From Akkermansiaceae bacterium (GTDB lineage: Bacteria; Verrucomicrobiota; Verrucomicrobiia; Verrucomicrobiales; Akkermansiaceae): 64,000 nt of DNA. Below, piece by piece: positions 9,853-20,669 of the stretch. A program made the position numbers and the translations under genes. The notes beneath the pieces are model-generated. The model made no database searches. It was not told the DNA's origin and saw only the letters and a program-made list of their open reading frames with translations. The DNA lies in assembly GCA_025354565.1 (NCBI GenBank), contig JANXMQ010000233.1:22722-86721 (forward strand), given 5' to 3'. Every line of letters starts with the position of its first letter. Position 1 is the first letter of the stretch.

Positions 9853-11580
9853 TTACTTCTCGGGCAGCCATTCCCGCCAGCCGCCATATCCAGTGATTTC
9901 TTCAGCACCAACGGTCGCTCTCGGCTCGGCGATGAAGCCGGGGACTTCCTTGCCGCTTTCTAGCAAGACTTTGCCAATGCCTAACGGACCGGGAATTTCT
10001 GCCACGAAATCGCCAAACGCCGCACGCTCCAATTCCCAGACTTCCACGGTGATTGCCGCGCCATTCGCATCGTCCCGGATCAAGGCCGGGCGGGGTGGGA
10101 GCGAGCCATTGGCCGGCATCGCATACATTCGATAAACGGGAGCTGTCCGGGTTTTTTCACGCAACACCGCGCCGCGCTCCACGAGTTGCCAGTGCAAGGC
10201 GAGTCCCTCCAGATGCGCACCGCAGACGAGTAACGGAATCCTCTGTGACGCCTGTCTGTGACTGTTGATCGGCTCGCCGCAATATCTCCCGGCCAGTTCT
10301 ATCAATGCCACATCCCATCCGGCAGGAGCCGCCAGTGTCACGCCCCAGGGCGCGCGCCCGGACCTCGCCCGTCCGGCTGGCATCGCAACGGCGGATAGAT
10401 CCAGCAGGTTCATGAAATTGGTATAACGTCCAAGTACTGCATTCGTGACAAATGGATCCGCTAGATTTTCCGCGACAGTGTAGAGCCTCGGCGTAGTCGG
10501 CAGCAGCAGCACATCGATGTTTCCCCAAATGCCTTCCGCCTCCCGCGCGAATTCCCGCAGCTTGTATTGCGCCTTAAATGACGATGTCGCGTCCCAACCT
10601 TTCGATCCTTCCAAAATCTTGCGGGTCACTGGAAACACGGCATCGGGATTTTTTTCCACGAAGTCGCCAACCGCCGCCCAACGCTCGGCCACCCATGGTC
10701 CTTCGTAGAGGAGTTTCGCCGCTTCCGTGAATGGTGTTAGGTCGATCATCACCGGCCTGCCACCAAGCGCTTTCATCTGCTCCACCGCTGCCGCATAGAG
10801 TCCGGGTGTATCGGGGTCGTCAGCAAAATCAAGTGACTTCGGGACGCCGAAACGGAAACAGCTTCCGATCTCGCCAATGGGCGTCACATTGCGTGAGAAA
10901 ATATCTGTCGCATCGTAAATTCCGACCACCTGTGAGATCAGCAGGGCGTCCGCGGCACTGTTAGTGAACACGGAAATACAATCCAATGACCGACACGCGG
11001 GCACCAGGCCCCGGTTGCTCAACAACCCACGGGTCGGTTTCCAGCCAATCAATTCCTGGAACGCCGCTGGCACTCTACCAGAACCCGCCGTATCGCTACC
11101 TAACGAAAATACACATAACTCGGCGGCGACGGCCGATGCGCTGCCGGAACTCGAACCACCCGGTAGAAACTCAGCGGCGATGGCATTTCGCGGCACGCCA
11201 TAGGGTGAGCGGGTGCCGACGAGGCCGGTGGCGAATTGGTCGAGATTTCCCTTCGCAATTGGAATCGCCCCTGCCGCACGCAATAACCGGACAACCTCCG
11301 CATCCATTTCCGCGATAAATGAATACTCCGGGCAAGCCGCCGTCGTCGGCCAATTTTGCACGTCGATGTTATCCTTCACCACGAACGGGATTCCCCAAAG
11401 TGGCAGGTCGCGCGGCATTGCTTCCACGGCGGCTGCTAGAGTTAGAAGTTCAGGTTTCTCGGGCAGATGAATGAACATCGCGGGATCATTCCAATCGATG
11501 ATTTTTTGGTAAAGTTCATCGACGAGTTTGGACGGAGTGAAGCCGTCGGCGTAGCGGGATTTGAGGTCGTGGATTTTCAT
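9853..11580 (-). CDS. atzF: Allophanate hydrolase (amidase-signature enzyme)
   Basis: Amidase signature (GGSSSGSASAVAAELCVFSLGSDTAGSGRVPA) and C-terminal allophanate hydrolase region; adjacent to urea carboxylase. Confidence 0.92.
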   Translation of the reverse strand: MKIHDLKSRYADGFTPSKLVDELYQKIIDWNDPAMFIHLPEKPELLTLAAAVEAMPRDLPLWGIPFVVKDNIDVQNWPTTAACPEYSFIAEMDAEVVRLLRAAGAIPIAKGNLDQFATGLVGTRSPYGVPRNAIAAEFLPGGSSSGSASAVAAELCVFSLGSDTAGSGRVPAAFQELIGWKPTRGLLSNRGLVPACRSLDCISVFTNSAADALLISQVVGIYDATDIFSRNVTPIGEIGSCFRFGVPKSLDFADDPDTPGLYAAAVEQMKALGGRPVMIDLTPFTEAAKLLYEGPWVAERWAAVGDFVEKNPDAVFPVTRKILEGSKGWDATSSFKAQYKLREFAREAEGIWGNIDVLLLPTTPRLYTVAENLADPFVTNAVLGRYTNFMNLLDLSAVAMPAGRARSGRAPWGVTLAAPAGWDVALIELAGRYCGEPINSHRQASQRIPLLVCGAHLEGLALHWQLVERGAVLREKTRTAPVYRMYAMPANGSLPPRPALIRDDANGAAITVEVWELERAAFGDFVAEIPGPLGIGKVLLESGKEVPGFIAEPRATVGAEEITGYGGWREWLPEK

Positions 11581-11668
11581 GGGGACTACACAATTGGAGC
11601 GCGGAATTCATTCCTCGCGAAATTCTGGTGAAATAATTCACGCTCCCCAGTTTTTGGTTTAGCCAGCA

Positions 11669-14600
11669 TCAGGATTGTGATTTCACAATGACCAACGTTT
11701 GACCCGCCCTGACACTCGCGCCTTCGGCCACAAGTATTTCGACAATTTCGATCTCGTCATCCGCATCGACTGAGACTTCCATTTTCATCGCTTCCAGAAT
11801 CAGCGCCGTGGCTCCCTGTGCGATCCTCATGCCAGCCGTCACTTCGATTTTCCAAACACTGCCGGTCACCGGGCTGTCCAGCGTCGTGCAACCGTCGGGG
11901 ATCACAATTTCATCCACCTCGGCCATGACTTCCGGCGGTGCATCCATCGACAAATCGGCTTCCTCCCAGCGTTTTCTTTCAGCCTCAAAGGCGGCGCGTT
12001 GCCGGGTTTGGAAGGCGTCGATCCCGGTGGCGTTTTCCGATAGAAATTTCTGATAGTCGGCGTAACGGAAGATTTGCTCCTCGATCTCCAGCTTGTGTCG
12101 TCCACGCGGGACTTCCTCACGCAAACGGAGCAATTCCTCCGCGCTCACCGGATAGAATCGAAGCTGGTCAAAGAACCGCAGCAGCCATGGATTCTGGAAA
12201 TCCTCGGTCTTCCGCCAACGGTTCCAAACGGGAATCGTCCGTCCGGTGAACTGATAGCCGCCTGGGCCTTCCATGCCGTAAATGCAGAGATATGCCCCGC
12301 CGATTCCGACCGCGTTTTCCGGTGTCCAGGTTCGTGCTGGATTGTATTTGGTCGTGACCATCCGGTGCCGCGGATCGAGAGGAGTCGCTACCGGCGCGCC
12401 TAAATAGACATCGCCCAAGCCCATCACCAGATACGAGGCGGCGAAGAATATCTGATAGACCTCGGCGATGGAACTCAGCCCGTTAATGCGCCGGATGAAT
12501 TCCAGATTGCTAGGGCACCACGGCGCGTCAGGCCGCACGCTCTGCATATAGCGGCGGATGGCTTCCTGCGTGCTCGGGTCGTCCCAACTCAGCGGCAGGT
12601 GAACGACGCGGGTGGGCACTTCGATCTGATCTAACGGCGGCAGCGAAGTGATTCCCGCGCGAATTTTTCCCCACAAATCGCCGCGCCCGATCACACCAGG
12701 ATCAAAGTGAACTTGCAGCGAGCGAATGCCGGGTGTCAGGTCGATGATGCCGGGAATCCCATGTTCCTTCAACCACTCGTGAACAACATGAACCTTGAAC
12801 CGCAACTTCAAATCGAGATGGTGCGGGCCGAATTCGATGAGGAAATAGCGGTCGCCCGCGCGACGGACGACTATGGCATCATCGCCCACACCGAACGAGT
12901 CGATGAAGCAGGTACCGCGTTCAGTTTTTAGTGGATCGGAGAGCACTGGAAGTTCGCCTGCTAGAAATTGTGAGATTTCGATCTGGCGGTCGCGTGCCCA
13001 GGCTTCATCCACTGGCACAAACTCAATGTGATCGCCTGGCCGTAGTTGACCGAGTTTCCATAACTCCGCATCCACGACCACGACCGGACAAACGAAGCCG
13101 CCGAGACTTGGGCCGTCGGGCCCGAGAATGACGGGCATGTCTCCGGTGAAATCCACCGCGCCGATGGCATAGGCGTTGTCGTGCAAATTGGACGGATGCA
13201 GTCCCGCCTCGCCGCCGTCGGTGCGCGCCCATTTCGGCTTCGGGCCTATCAGACGGACGCCGGTTCTGGCGGAGTTGTAATGAACCTCCCATTTTGTGGC
13301 GAAGAAGGTGTCGATGTCTTCATCCAAGAAAAAGTCGGGAGAGCCGTGAGGGCCGTAGAGGACAGCGATTTTCCATTCGTGACTCATGGGCAGGGAACAC
13401 TCCTTCCTGCTACTTGAGCTGACGGGTCCTCTTCCCATCCCTAGCACATCTCCGGGCAGTAAGGCTCTGCCAAAGGGGCCGCCGAATCTTCCAAGCGTGA
13501 ACGTCGAGCAACTGCCCATATACTCGGGGGATTCGATCCCACCTGACACCGCCAGATAGGCACGTGATCCGCTGCCTTCGAATCTGCCGATCTTCAACAA
13601 ATCACCTGCCGTAATTTCAATGCGGCTATTCATTGCTACCGGCTCACCATTCTTCATCACCAGCGCACTGGCACCCACGATGGCGATGGTTGTTGCATGG
13701 TTAAATCGCAGCGTCGGCCCGGTCATGGTGATTTCCAATCCCGGCGCTCCTTCCGGATTCGCTACCATGCGGTTGGCGAGGCGAAGTGATAGGGAATCGA
13801 ACGGCCCGCACGGCGGCACGCCAACTTCCCAGTAACCAATACGCCCCGGCCAATCCTGCACCGTCGTCATCGTTCCAGCGGTCATCACGTCGATGGTGTT
13901 AGGTGTGTAGCAAAACTCCGCCATATCCCGCATCGCCACGCCGCCCATGAGATACGGCTCCCAGCGGGTGATGTCGCGCAGGTAACGGAGATTTGTTTCG
14001 ATTCCTGAAATCTTGGTTTCTTCCAGTGCCTTCTCGATCTTCGCAACTGCGGCAGCGCGGTCATCCGCCAGCACCATCACTTTGGCTAACAGCGGATCAT
14101 AAAACGGACTGACCTCGGTGCCCGGCGCGATCCAGCCATCGCAGCGCGTCCACTCGGGGAAACATGCTTCGGTTAGCAAGCCGCAGCTCGGGCGGAAATT
14201 GTGATTCGGATCTTCCGCATAGACGCGGGCTTGGATGGCGCAGCCTTTGGGTTCCGGTGCGCTGGCTGGCATTTCCCAATTTTCTTCAAGCGCGAGCCGG
14301 ACCATCCATTCCACGATGTCGATGCCGGTGACGAGTTCCGTAATACCGTGCTCGACTTGCAGACGCGTGTTCACTTCGAGGAAAAAGAAGTCATCTCGAT
14401 CTGCATCGTAGATAAACTCCACGGTGCCGGCGGAGCGGTAACTAACACTTTCTCCGAGTTTCACCGCAGCCTCATGCAGAGCGGCACGGGTTTTGTCTGA
14501 TAGACCGGGTGCCGGGGTTTCCTCGAAGACTTTCTGATTGCGGCGCTGGACCGAGCAATCGCGTTCGCCAAGAGCCAGCACCCGGCCTTTGCCATCGCCA

Positions 14601-15232
14601 AAGATCTGCACTTCCACATGTCGGCCACGTTGGATGAAGCGCTCGATGAACACACTGCCGGAGCCGAAACTCCGCTCGCTCAACCTCACCACGCTTTCAT
14701 ACTCACGTTGCAATTCCGCCTCATCGCGGCAAACTTTCATCCCGATGCCGCCGCCGCCCGCCGTGCTCTTCAGCATGACGGGATAGCCGATTTCCTTCGC
14801 TGCGATGACCGCCGCGTCGGCATTCTCCAACAGTCCGGTACCAGGAACTAATGGCACGCCCGCTTCTCCGGCGAGGCGGCGGGCTTCGTGTTTCAGGCCG
14901 AAGGCGATGATTTGTTCCGGCGTCGGTCCCATCCATCTAACACCAGCAGTTTCGCACATGCGGGCGAAGTCGGTGTTTTCACTGAGCAAGCCATAACCGG
15001 GAAATACCGCCATCGCTCTGGATACACGAGCGATGGCTAACAATTTATCCTTGAGCAGATAACTTTCAGAAACCGGACCGGGTCCGAGACGATGGGCTTC
15101 ATCCGCTAGATCGACGTGCGGTGCGCCGGAGTCGGGATCGGAATAGACGGCGATGCTTTTGTAGCCGAGTTTTTTGAAAGTGCGGATGGCGCGGGCGGCG
15201 ATCTCGCCTCGGTTTGCGATGAGGATTTTCAT
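11669..15232 (-). CDS. Biotin-dependent urea/guanidine carboxylase
   Basis: Biotin carboxylase N-terminus (MKILIANRGEIAARAIRTFKKLGYKSIAVYSD), central carboxyltransferase domains, C-terminal biotinyl motif (LILEAMKMEVSV). Confidence 0.95.
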   Translation of the reverse strand: MKILIANRGEIAARAIRTFKKLGYKSIAVYSDPDSGAPHVDLADEAHRLGPGPVSESYLLKDKLLAIARVSRAMAVFPGYGLLSENTDFARMCETAGVRWMGPTPEQIIAFGLKHEARRLAGEAGVPLVPGTGLLENADAAVIAAKEIGYPVMLKSTAGGGGIGMKVCRDEAELQREYESVVRLSERSFGSGSVFIERFIQRGRHVEVQIFGDGKGRVLALGERDCSVQRRNQKVFEETPAPGLSDKTRAALHEAAVKLGESVSYRSAGTVEFIYDADRDDFFFLEVNTRLQVEHGITELVTGIDIVEWMVRLALEENWEMPASAPEPKGCAIQARVYAEDPNHNFRPSCGLLTEACFPEWTRCDGWIAPGTEVSPFYDPLLAKVMVLADDRAAAVAKIEKALEETKISGIETNLRYLRDITRWEPYLMGGVAMRDMAEFCYTPNTIDVMTAGTMTTVQDWPGRIGYWEVGVPPCGPFDSLSLRLANRMVANPEGAPGLEITMTGPTLRFNHATTIAIVGASALVMKNGEPVAMNSRIEITAGDLLKIGRFEGSGSRAYLAVSGGIESPEYMGSCSTFTLGRFGGPFGRALLPGDVLGMGRGPVSSSSRKECSLPMSHEWKIAVLYGPHGSPDFFLDEDIDTFFATKWEVHYNSARTGVRLIGPKPKWARTDGGEAGLHPSNLHDNAYAIGAVDFTGDMPVILGPDGPSLGGFVCPVVVVDAELWKLGQLRPGDHIEFVPVDEAWARDRQIEISQFLAGELPVLSDPLKTERGTCFIDSFGVGDDAIVVRRAGDRYFLIEFGPHHLDLKLRFKVHVVHEWLKEHGIPGIIDLTPGIRSLQVHFDPGVIGRGDLWGKIRAGITSLPPLDQIEVPTRVVHLPLSWDDPSTQEAIRRYMQSVRPDAPWCPSNLEFIRRINGLSSIAEVYQIFFAASYLVMGLGDVYLGAPVATPLDPRHRMVTTKYNPARTWTPENAVGIGGAYLCIYGMEGPGGYQFTGRTIPVWNRWRKTEDFQNPWLLRFFDQLRFYPVSAEELLRLREEVPRGRHKLEIEEQIFRYADYQKFLSENATGIDAFQTRQRAAFEAERKRWEEADLSMDAPPEVMAEVDEIVIPDGCTTLDSPVTGSVWKIEVTAGMRIAQGATALILEAMKMEVSVDADDEIEIVEILVAEGASVRAGQTLVIVKSQS

Positions 15233-15271
15233 TATGATAATGGACCGCGAATTAAATTTCGCAGTTTGTTG

Positions 15272-15901
15272 CTAGAAAATTAAAACCTCCACGGGCGTTG
15301 GATTCCAACCGTTGCAAGGATTGTTGAGTTGGGGACAGTTTGAGATGAGACAGACGACATCCATTTCAGCCCGCATTTCCACATATCTTCCGGGTGCGGA
15401 AATGCCATCGGCGAAGGTGAGTCCGCCGTCAGGGGAGACAGGGACGTTCATGAAAAAATTGATGTTAGGGCCGATGTCGCGTTTCGTCAGTTCGATGTCC
15501 CATTCCTGCGCGCCACGAATGAAAATATCGCGGCAGGCGTGCATGCATTCCTTGTCGTGGGCATAGCGCATGGTGTTGGATTCACGGGAGCAGGCTCCGC
15601 CGAGCGTATCGTGACGACCGCAGGTGTCGGCGGTGATGGTGAGAAGGGGGTTGCCTTCGGTGCTCATGAGCTTGGTGCCAGTCGTTAGATAAAGCGCTGA
15701 TTGTTCCTGGATGGTGCGGTCCGCGCTGTAGCGTTCGGTTGGATCGGCGGCGCTGAAGAATAGCGTGTCAGCCGCTTGGTTTCCTTCGAGGTCGAGGATG
15801 CGCAGGGTCTGGCCTTGTTTGATTTCATGAATCCACCAATCACCCGCGGGAATGACCTCGCGGAAGGCGGCGGACTCGGGTTGGAGCGTGCTAGCGGTCA
15901 T
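15272..15901 (-). CDS. DUF1989 urea carboxylase-associated protein 2 / possible carboxyguanidine deiminase subunit
   Basis: DUF1989-type sequence ([39 protein letters not shown]) and position. Confidence 0.88.
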   Translation of the reverse strand: MTASTLQPESAAFREVIPAGDWWIHEIKQGQTLRILDLEGNQAADTLFFSAADPTERYSADRTIQEQSALYLTTGTKLMSTEGNPLLTITADTCGRHDTLGGACSRESNTMRYAHDKECMHACRDIFIRGAQEWDIELTKRDIGPNINFFMNVPVSPDGGLTFADGISAPGRYVEMRAEMDVVCLISNCPQLNNPCNGWNPTPVEVLIF

Positions 15902-15906
15902 GTCAG

Positions 15907-16623
15907 TTAGAATCGGAGCGAGTGATAGGCTTCATTGTTCTCCCAAGCGCGGAAATTTTCCGGGCGAATGACAAATGATGGGTCATCCGGGGTAGGAAGC
16001 TCGCCGGTTAATACTTCCAGTTTCACGGGCTGTTGGCGATAGACCGGATCCGGGTCGAGCGGGTGCTGGCAGGTGTTGAGCACGACGAGTGTATCGATTT
16101 CAAAACGAAGTTCTATCGAATCTCCCTGTTTTGAATTTTCGGAAACAAAGGAAAGTTTCCCCGTTTCATCCGCGACGACCTTGCTGAAAAAATTGAGGTT
16201 CGGGACGAAGTCTTTTTTGCCGAGTCCCCACTTGGCGAGTTCGATCAGAAAGCAATCTCGACCGTTGCGGTGCCAATCGTTGCGTGCATTCTGATAGTCG
16301 GATTTCCCATATTTCGCAAGGACTCGGGCGGCATCGGAATGACCACAGACCGTATCGTGCCAACCGACGCTGTCCGCCGTGATGGAGGCTAACAAGCGGC
16401 CCATGTCCGAGTGCAGGCAGTAGGGTGCGCGCAGGAAAAAGATATGTTGCCCTTTGAGCGTGTCAGGCATGTTGTAGCGTTCCTGACGTTCGAGCGCGTT
16501 GTATAGCAGCATGCTGACATTCGCTCCGCCGTTAATGTCGGTTAGGCGGAGGCGCTTGCCACGGGAGATGATGGCGGACCACATGCCGGCACCGTAGAGG
16601 GTTTTGGAGAGAATGGGAGTCAT
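15907..16623 (-). CDS. DUF1989 urea carboxylase-associated protein 1 / possible carboxyguanidine deiminase subunit
   Basis: DUF1989-type sequence ([23 protein letters not shown]); adjacent paralogue. Confidence 0.88.
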   Translation of the reverse strand: MTPILSKTLYGAGMWSAIISRGKRLRLTDINGGANVSMLLYNALERQERYNMPDTLKGQHIFFLRAPYCLHSDMGRLLASITADSVGWHDTVCGHSDAARVLAKYGKSDYQNARNDWHRNGRDCFLIELAKWGLGKKDFVPNLNFFSKVVADETGKLSFVSENSKQGDSIELRFEIDTLVVLNTCQHPLDPDPVYRQQPVKLEVLTGELPTPDDPSFVIRPENFRAWENNEAYHSLRF

Positions 16624-16642
16624 GGCGGAACAAAGCTGAGTT

Positions 16643-17119
16643 TCAGTCGCGGGTATCCTCCTCATCCGCTTCGGTCTGGATCTGAGGCATGAGGGTGCGG
16701 GTGAGATTGAGTCTGCCAGCCATCACCCCTCTGACTGCTAACAGACGGTTAGCAATCTGTCGGAGCCGTTTGGCCGGGCCTTGGACGAGGATGACTTCCA
16801 TGGTGCAGGTGTTTTGTAAAAGGACATGCAGCGAGCTGATCACTTCGCGGATATGTTCGTGCTGGATGTCCGAGATCTGTTGCTTGATGCCCGATCGTTT
16901 GTGATCGTAAAACAGAGTGATGGTTCCGGCCATCAAGGTGTTGCCTTTGAGACTGTAGTAATCGGCGATGTGCTGGGTGAGCACCTCAGCGACGGCTTGA
17001 GAACGGTTGACAAAACCGCGTTCGGTCATGAGTTGCTCGAACTGCCTGTGCAAGGCATCCGGTATCGAAATCGTCATACGGTGCGCGGTGGTTTCTGACT
17101 TGGTGCGGGTGGTTGCCAT
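16643..17119 (-). CDS. NikR-like ribbon-helix-helix transcriptional regulator
   Basis: [34 protein letters not shown] (RHH) followed by ACT-like NikR C-terminal domain ([16 protein letters not shown]...VRGVMAGRL). Confidence 0.9.
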   Translation of the reverse strand: MATTRTKSETTAHRMTISIPDALHRQFEQLMTERGFVNRSQAVAEVLTQHIADYYSLKGNTLMAGTITLFYDHKRSGIKQQISDIQHEHIREVISSLHVLLQNTCTMEVILVQGPAKRLRQIANRLLAVRGVMAGRLNLTRTLMPQIQTEADEEDTRD

Positions 17120-17171
17120 GGGTTTGATATAGCGGCGGGAATCCCATAAGTATAAGCATTTCTAGAAAAAA

Positions 17172-17199
17172 GTATGATTTAAAATACTATTCCTCATAC
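17172..17199. promoter_or_regulatory. NikR-type operator GTATGA-N16-TCATAC
   Basis: Read directly: gtatga (17172-17177), tttaaaatactattcc (16 nt), tcatac (17194-17199). A candidate -10 TATACT on the minus strand lies at 17149-17154, ahead of the regulator start at 17119. Confidence 0.85.
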
Positions 17200-17207
17200 T
17201 ACAAATT

Positions 17208-18107
17208 TCACTCGACGCTGTCGTTCACATCGGTCATCCGGCCAATCGGTAATTTGTCGAATGATGGTTTCGCATGTGAGTCTTCCGGGTGAATAATGGT
17301 TTCGAGATGGCTTTTGGTGGCGAGGAATTCCGGGCTCCGAATCTGCTCGTGATCGCGCGGGCGGGGAACGGGGACCTCGACGATTTCGCGAATGCGGCCA
17401 GGCCGGGGATCAAGCACGAGGATGCGATCGGATAGAAAAATCGCCTCATCGAGATCGTGGGTGATGAAAAAGATGGTGATGTCGACGTTTTTCCAAATCT
17501 GGAGCAGGTAAGCCTGCATCTGCTGGCGGGTCTGCGGATCAAGCGCACCGAACGGTTCGTCCATCAGCAGAATGCGCGGCTCGTTGGCAAGGGCACGGGC
17601 GATGGCGGCACGCTGCTTCATGCCGCCGCTCAGTTGGTGCGGATAGGACTCCTCGAACTTGTCCAAGCCGACGAGCGCGAGCCACTGGCGGGCTTCGGAC
17701 TGATTGGTGAAATCGCTTTTCCCCGCCATGCGCGGGCCATACATGACGTTCTGTTTTACGGTAAGCCACGGAAACAGGGTGTAGCTTTGGAAAACCATGC
17801 CCCGGTCGCGACCGGGACCGATGACCGGATTTCCATCGACGAGAACTTGCCCCGCGCTGGGAGTTTCCAAGCCAGCTAGAATCCGGATGAGGGTGGATTT
17901 TCCGCAACCGGACTGACCGAGCACGCACATGAACTCACGACGGTGGACAGTTAGATTGATATCCTGCAGGGCGACGACTTCACCGGCTTTCGAGTGGAAG
18001 CGTTTGTAGAGACCTGATATTTCCAATAGTTTCGGGCGAGCTTTGAGCTTGTCGAAACGAGCCTTCACCCCAGGCGACTGGTCTTTGTAGGAGAGGCTCG
18101 CAATCAT
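17208..18107 (-). CDS. ABC transporter ATP-binding protein (nitrate/sulfonate/taurine type)
   Basis: Walker [26 protein letters not shown], Walker [13 protein letters not shown]. Confidence 0.95.
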   Translation of the reverse strand: MIASLSYKDQSPGVKARFDKLKARPKLLEISGLYKRFHSKAGEVVALQDINLTVHRREFMCVLGQSGCGKSTLIRILAGLETPSAGQVLVDGNPVIGPGRDRGMVFQSYTLFPWLTVKQNVMYGPRMAGKSDFTNQSEARQWLALVGLDKFEESYPHQLSGGMKQRAAIARALANEPRILLMDEPFGALDPQTRQQMQAYLLQIWKNVDITIFFITHDLDEAIFLSDRILVLDPRPGRIREIVEVPVPRPRDHEQIRSPEFLATKSHLETIIHPEDSHAKPSFDKLPIGRMTDVNDSVE

Positions 18108-19477
18108 GGAGAATCGAGGGTAGTGGCTGCTGCCGGGGGACTCGATGGGCCGAGGATCCTGCTTCTGGCAGAGAAAAACCGACCGAAGAATCCTTGCTTT
18201 GGCTGGTCAACCCAAGGGAAGAAGTAGCGGGCTAGGTAAGCGAGAATCTGGTCCATGAAAAATCCGGATAGACCGATGAGGAGGATGGCCGGATAGACAA
18301 TGTCGAACTGGAAGCGGCGGCCGTGAGTATCGATGATTTCCGCGAGGCCGCTTTTGAAGCCGAGAAGTTCCGCGATGACAAGCCAAGTCCAGGCGGTGCC
18401 GAAAAGCAGGCGCAGATCCTTGTAAAGGTTCGGCAGGATGCCGGGGAGGACGACGGTGGTGATGAGCTGCCGTTGGTTGGCGCCGAGAGTCTGTGCGGCT
18501 TCTAGCAGCGACCCGTCCAGGCCGCGGGTGGTTTTGGAAATAGTGAGAATCGCGGAGGGCAGGGTGCCGAGAAAAACGAGCATGATTTTCGGACCCAGAT
18601 CGAGGCCGAAGATCGCCATGAGCACCACTCCGAAAGCCGGGGCAGGCATGTAACTGAAGAAATTGACGAAGGGTTCGACGAGTTTTGAAACCAGATCGAA
18701 AGTGCCTGCCAGGACGCCGATGGGAATAGCGACGAGGATGGCCAGGAGAAATCCGAGAACGATGGTGCGCCATGATTCACCGTAGCGCTGGAGCAGAGAT
18801 TTGCGCTCGGCGTTTGCATCGCCTTCCTCGGGTTTTCCGGCGGTGATGCCTTTCCAAAATGAGACTGCGACGACATCGGGTGGAACCAAATAGACCGGGC
18901 GGGAAACCTCTTCGATGGACTCCGGTAGGAGTTTGAGGAGCGTTTCCTTAGGATATTCGGTGCCTGCTTTGGCGAGCATTTCGGCGTTCGATTTGATGAT
19001 CGCCAGATTCTCCGTAGAGAGCGGCTGTTTCTTGGCTTTCAGCTCGCCGGCCGCGACTTGAAGCCATGTTTTGCGGATTGCCTCATCATCAATCTCCTGC
19101 TCGCGGGTGAGCCAACTGTTAGCGATAGCCAGCGGATGGATCTGACGGAGGATCTTCTTGTTTTGTCGTGCGGAACCGGCGGTTGGCTGGCCACTTTCCC
19201 GGGCAGCCATGATTTCCCTGTTGTCTTGGGCGATAGTCGTTGTGAAATCTTTCCAGATGTTAGGTGTGAGGCGGTCGCCTACGGAATAGACGCTCTGGAG
19301 ACGGGGGCTTTCCGCAGAGAGGGAGATCTGTCGTGCGACCTTCCACCACGGGCCATAGGAGGCGATGGCCCAGATGACTAGCGGAAGAACGAATGACAGC
19401 GCCATCATCAGCGATGAGCGCGTGTGGTCCAAGTCCTTCCTCACCATGAACCATCGACCTGCGGTTGGGGATTTCAT
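18104..19477 (-). CDS. ABC transporter permease (NrtB/SsuC/TauC type) with large N-terminal insertion
   Basis: C-terminal BPD-transp-1 domain with [32 protein letters not shown]; overlaps the ATPase gene by 4 bp. Confidence 0.9.
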   Translation of the reverse strand: MKSPTAGRWFMVRKDLDHTRSSLMMALSFVLPLVIWAIASYGPWWKVARQISLSAESPRLQSVYSVGDRLTPNIWKDFTTTIAQDNREIMAARESGQPTAGSARQNKKILRQIHPLAIANSWLTREQEIDDEAIRKTWLQVAAGELKAKKQPLSTENLAIIKSNAEMLAKAGTEYPKETLLKLLPESIEEVSRPVYLVPPDVVAVSFWKGITAGKPEEGDANAERKSLLQRYGESWRTIVLGFLLAILVAIPIGVLAGTFDLVSKLVEPFVNFFSYMPAPAFGVVLMAIFGLDLGPKIMLVFLGTLPSAILTISKTTRGLDGSLLEAAQTLGANQRQLITTVVLPGILPNLYKDLRLLFGTAWTWLVIAELLGFKSGLAEIIDTHGRRFQFDIVYPAILLIGLSGFFMDQILAYLARYFFPWVDQPKQGFFGRFFSARSRILGPSSPPAAATTLDSP

Positions 19478-19508
19478 GGCAAGAGGAAGGCCTGTGGCAG
19501 GATCCGAT

Positions 19509-20486
19509 CTATTTAGCCAGTGCTTCCTTGGTGAGCGTGGGATCGAAGTAGGAACCAACGTCTGCTGGTTTCGCGTAAACTTTGTATTTCACGTTGAAGT
19601 CATCCACCACTTTCGAAGAGCCATAGATTGAGCCGAGGCCATCGGCTTTTGCCCATACCTTGATCGCCTCGGCGGGGGTTAGGATTTTGGTGCCAGCGAA
19701 GAGCGGTTCGTATTCCGCAGGTTTCACGCCGACGCGCTCGGAGAGGATGGCAAGGGCTGCATCCATGTTGTCCTCTTTCGCGAGGTATGCGGCGATGCGG
19801 TACCAGACTTTCACCACCTTGATCCAGTCCGCGCGATGGGCTTTCACGCTGTCGCGGTCACAGAACAGTCCGTCATAGATCAGGCCGGGAGCATCCTTTG
19901 AAGAGAATACGGTTTTTGAACCGGGTACCAACTTGAGGGCTTGGCCGGAGTTGGGTTGCCATGCTGCGATGGCTTCTACTTGACCGGAAGAAAATACCTG
20001 CGGTGTGCTGTTCGTTGGAGTGTTTTTGATGGTGATGTCAGTTTCCGCCATGCCGTTAAGTTCGAGGCCTTTAAGGAGCAGCAGGTGTTCGACAAAGCCT
20101 TCCTCCAACGCGATGGTCTTGCCCTTGAGATCCTTGAGTGTTTTAAAATCACCCTTCGCGACAATCATATCATTGCCATTGGAATAATCATTAAGAAGCA
20201 CACAGACGGATGGTTTGCCGGTGGCACCTGTAACGAGTGCGTCGCCATTGGTCACGCACACGGCATCGAGCTTGCCGGCGGCGTAAGCCTCCATGGATTT
20301 CACATAATCCATCCAGACGAATTCAACATCGACACCGGCTTCCTTGAACCAGCCTTTTTTGATACCAATTTCCCATGCGACCCAGCCGGGCCAGTCTGAG
20401 TAGCCGATTTTAAGCGGTTCCGCCTTGCCGAGAAGGGATGACAAAAGCAGCAGGGATGCGAGCAGAATGGTCGTGCGTTTTTTCAT
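19509..20486 (-). CDS. ABC transporter substrate-binding protein (NMT1/THI5/TauA-like)
   Basis: Signal peptide; [37 protein letters not shown]; first gene of the cluster. Confidence 0.9.
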   Translation of the reverse strand: MKKRTTILLASLLLLSSLLGKAEPLKIGYSDWPGWVAWEIGIKKGWFKEAGVDVEFVWMDYVKSMEAYAAGKLDAVCVTNGDALVTGATGKPSVCVLLNDYSNGNDMIVAKGDFKTLKDLKGKTIALEEGFVEHLLLLKGLELNGMAETDITIKNTPTNSTPQVFSSGQVEAIAAWQPNSGQALKLVPGSKTVFSSKDAPGLIYDGLFCDRDSVKAHRADWIKVVKVWYRIAAYLAKEDNMDAALAILSERVGVKPAEYEPLFAGTKILTPAEAIKVWAKADGLGSIYGSSKVVDDFNVKYKVYAKPADVGSYFDPTLTKEALAK

Positions 20487-20669
20487 GGTGGTCGGTGTAA
20501 CTCGCTCCGAAAATCAAAATCGGAACACAAATAATTAGCACTCACCGTGCCAACGGAATCCATAGTTCTGCCATGCTCATACGATTGAAGTGTCCGCGTC
20601 ATAAGGATTATGGCCACCTCGATGATTTTCCAGTTCCTAGATAGGGGGGAATTGGTTAAGGCTGCTGCC

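Noticed and set aside
20487-20660. Guanidine (ykkC-type) riboswitch upstream of the ABC/urea-guanidine cluster
   Set aside because: Searched by eye for guanidine-I and mini-ykkC (ACGR hairpins) hallmarks and found none; a covariance-model search is needed to be certain.
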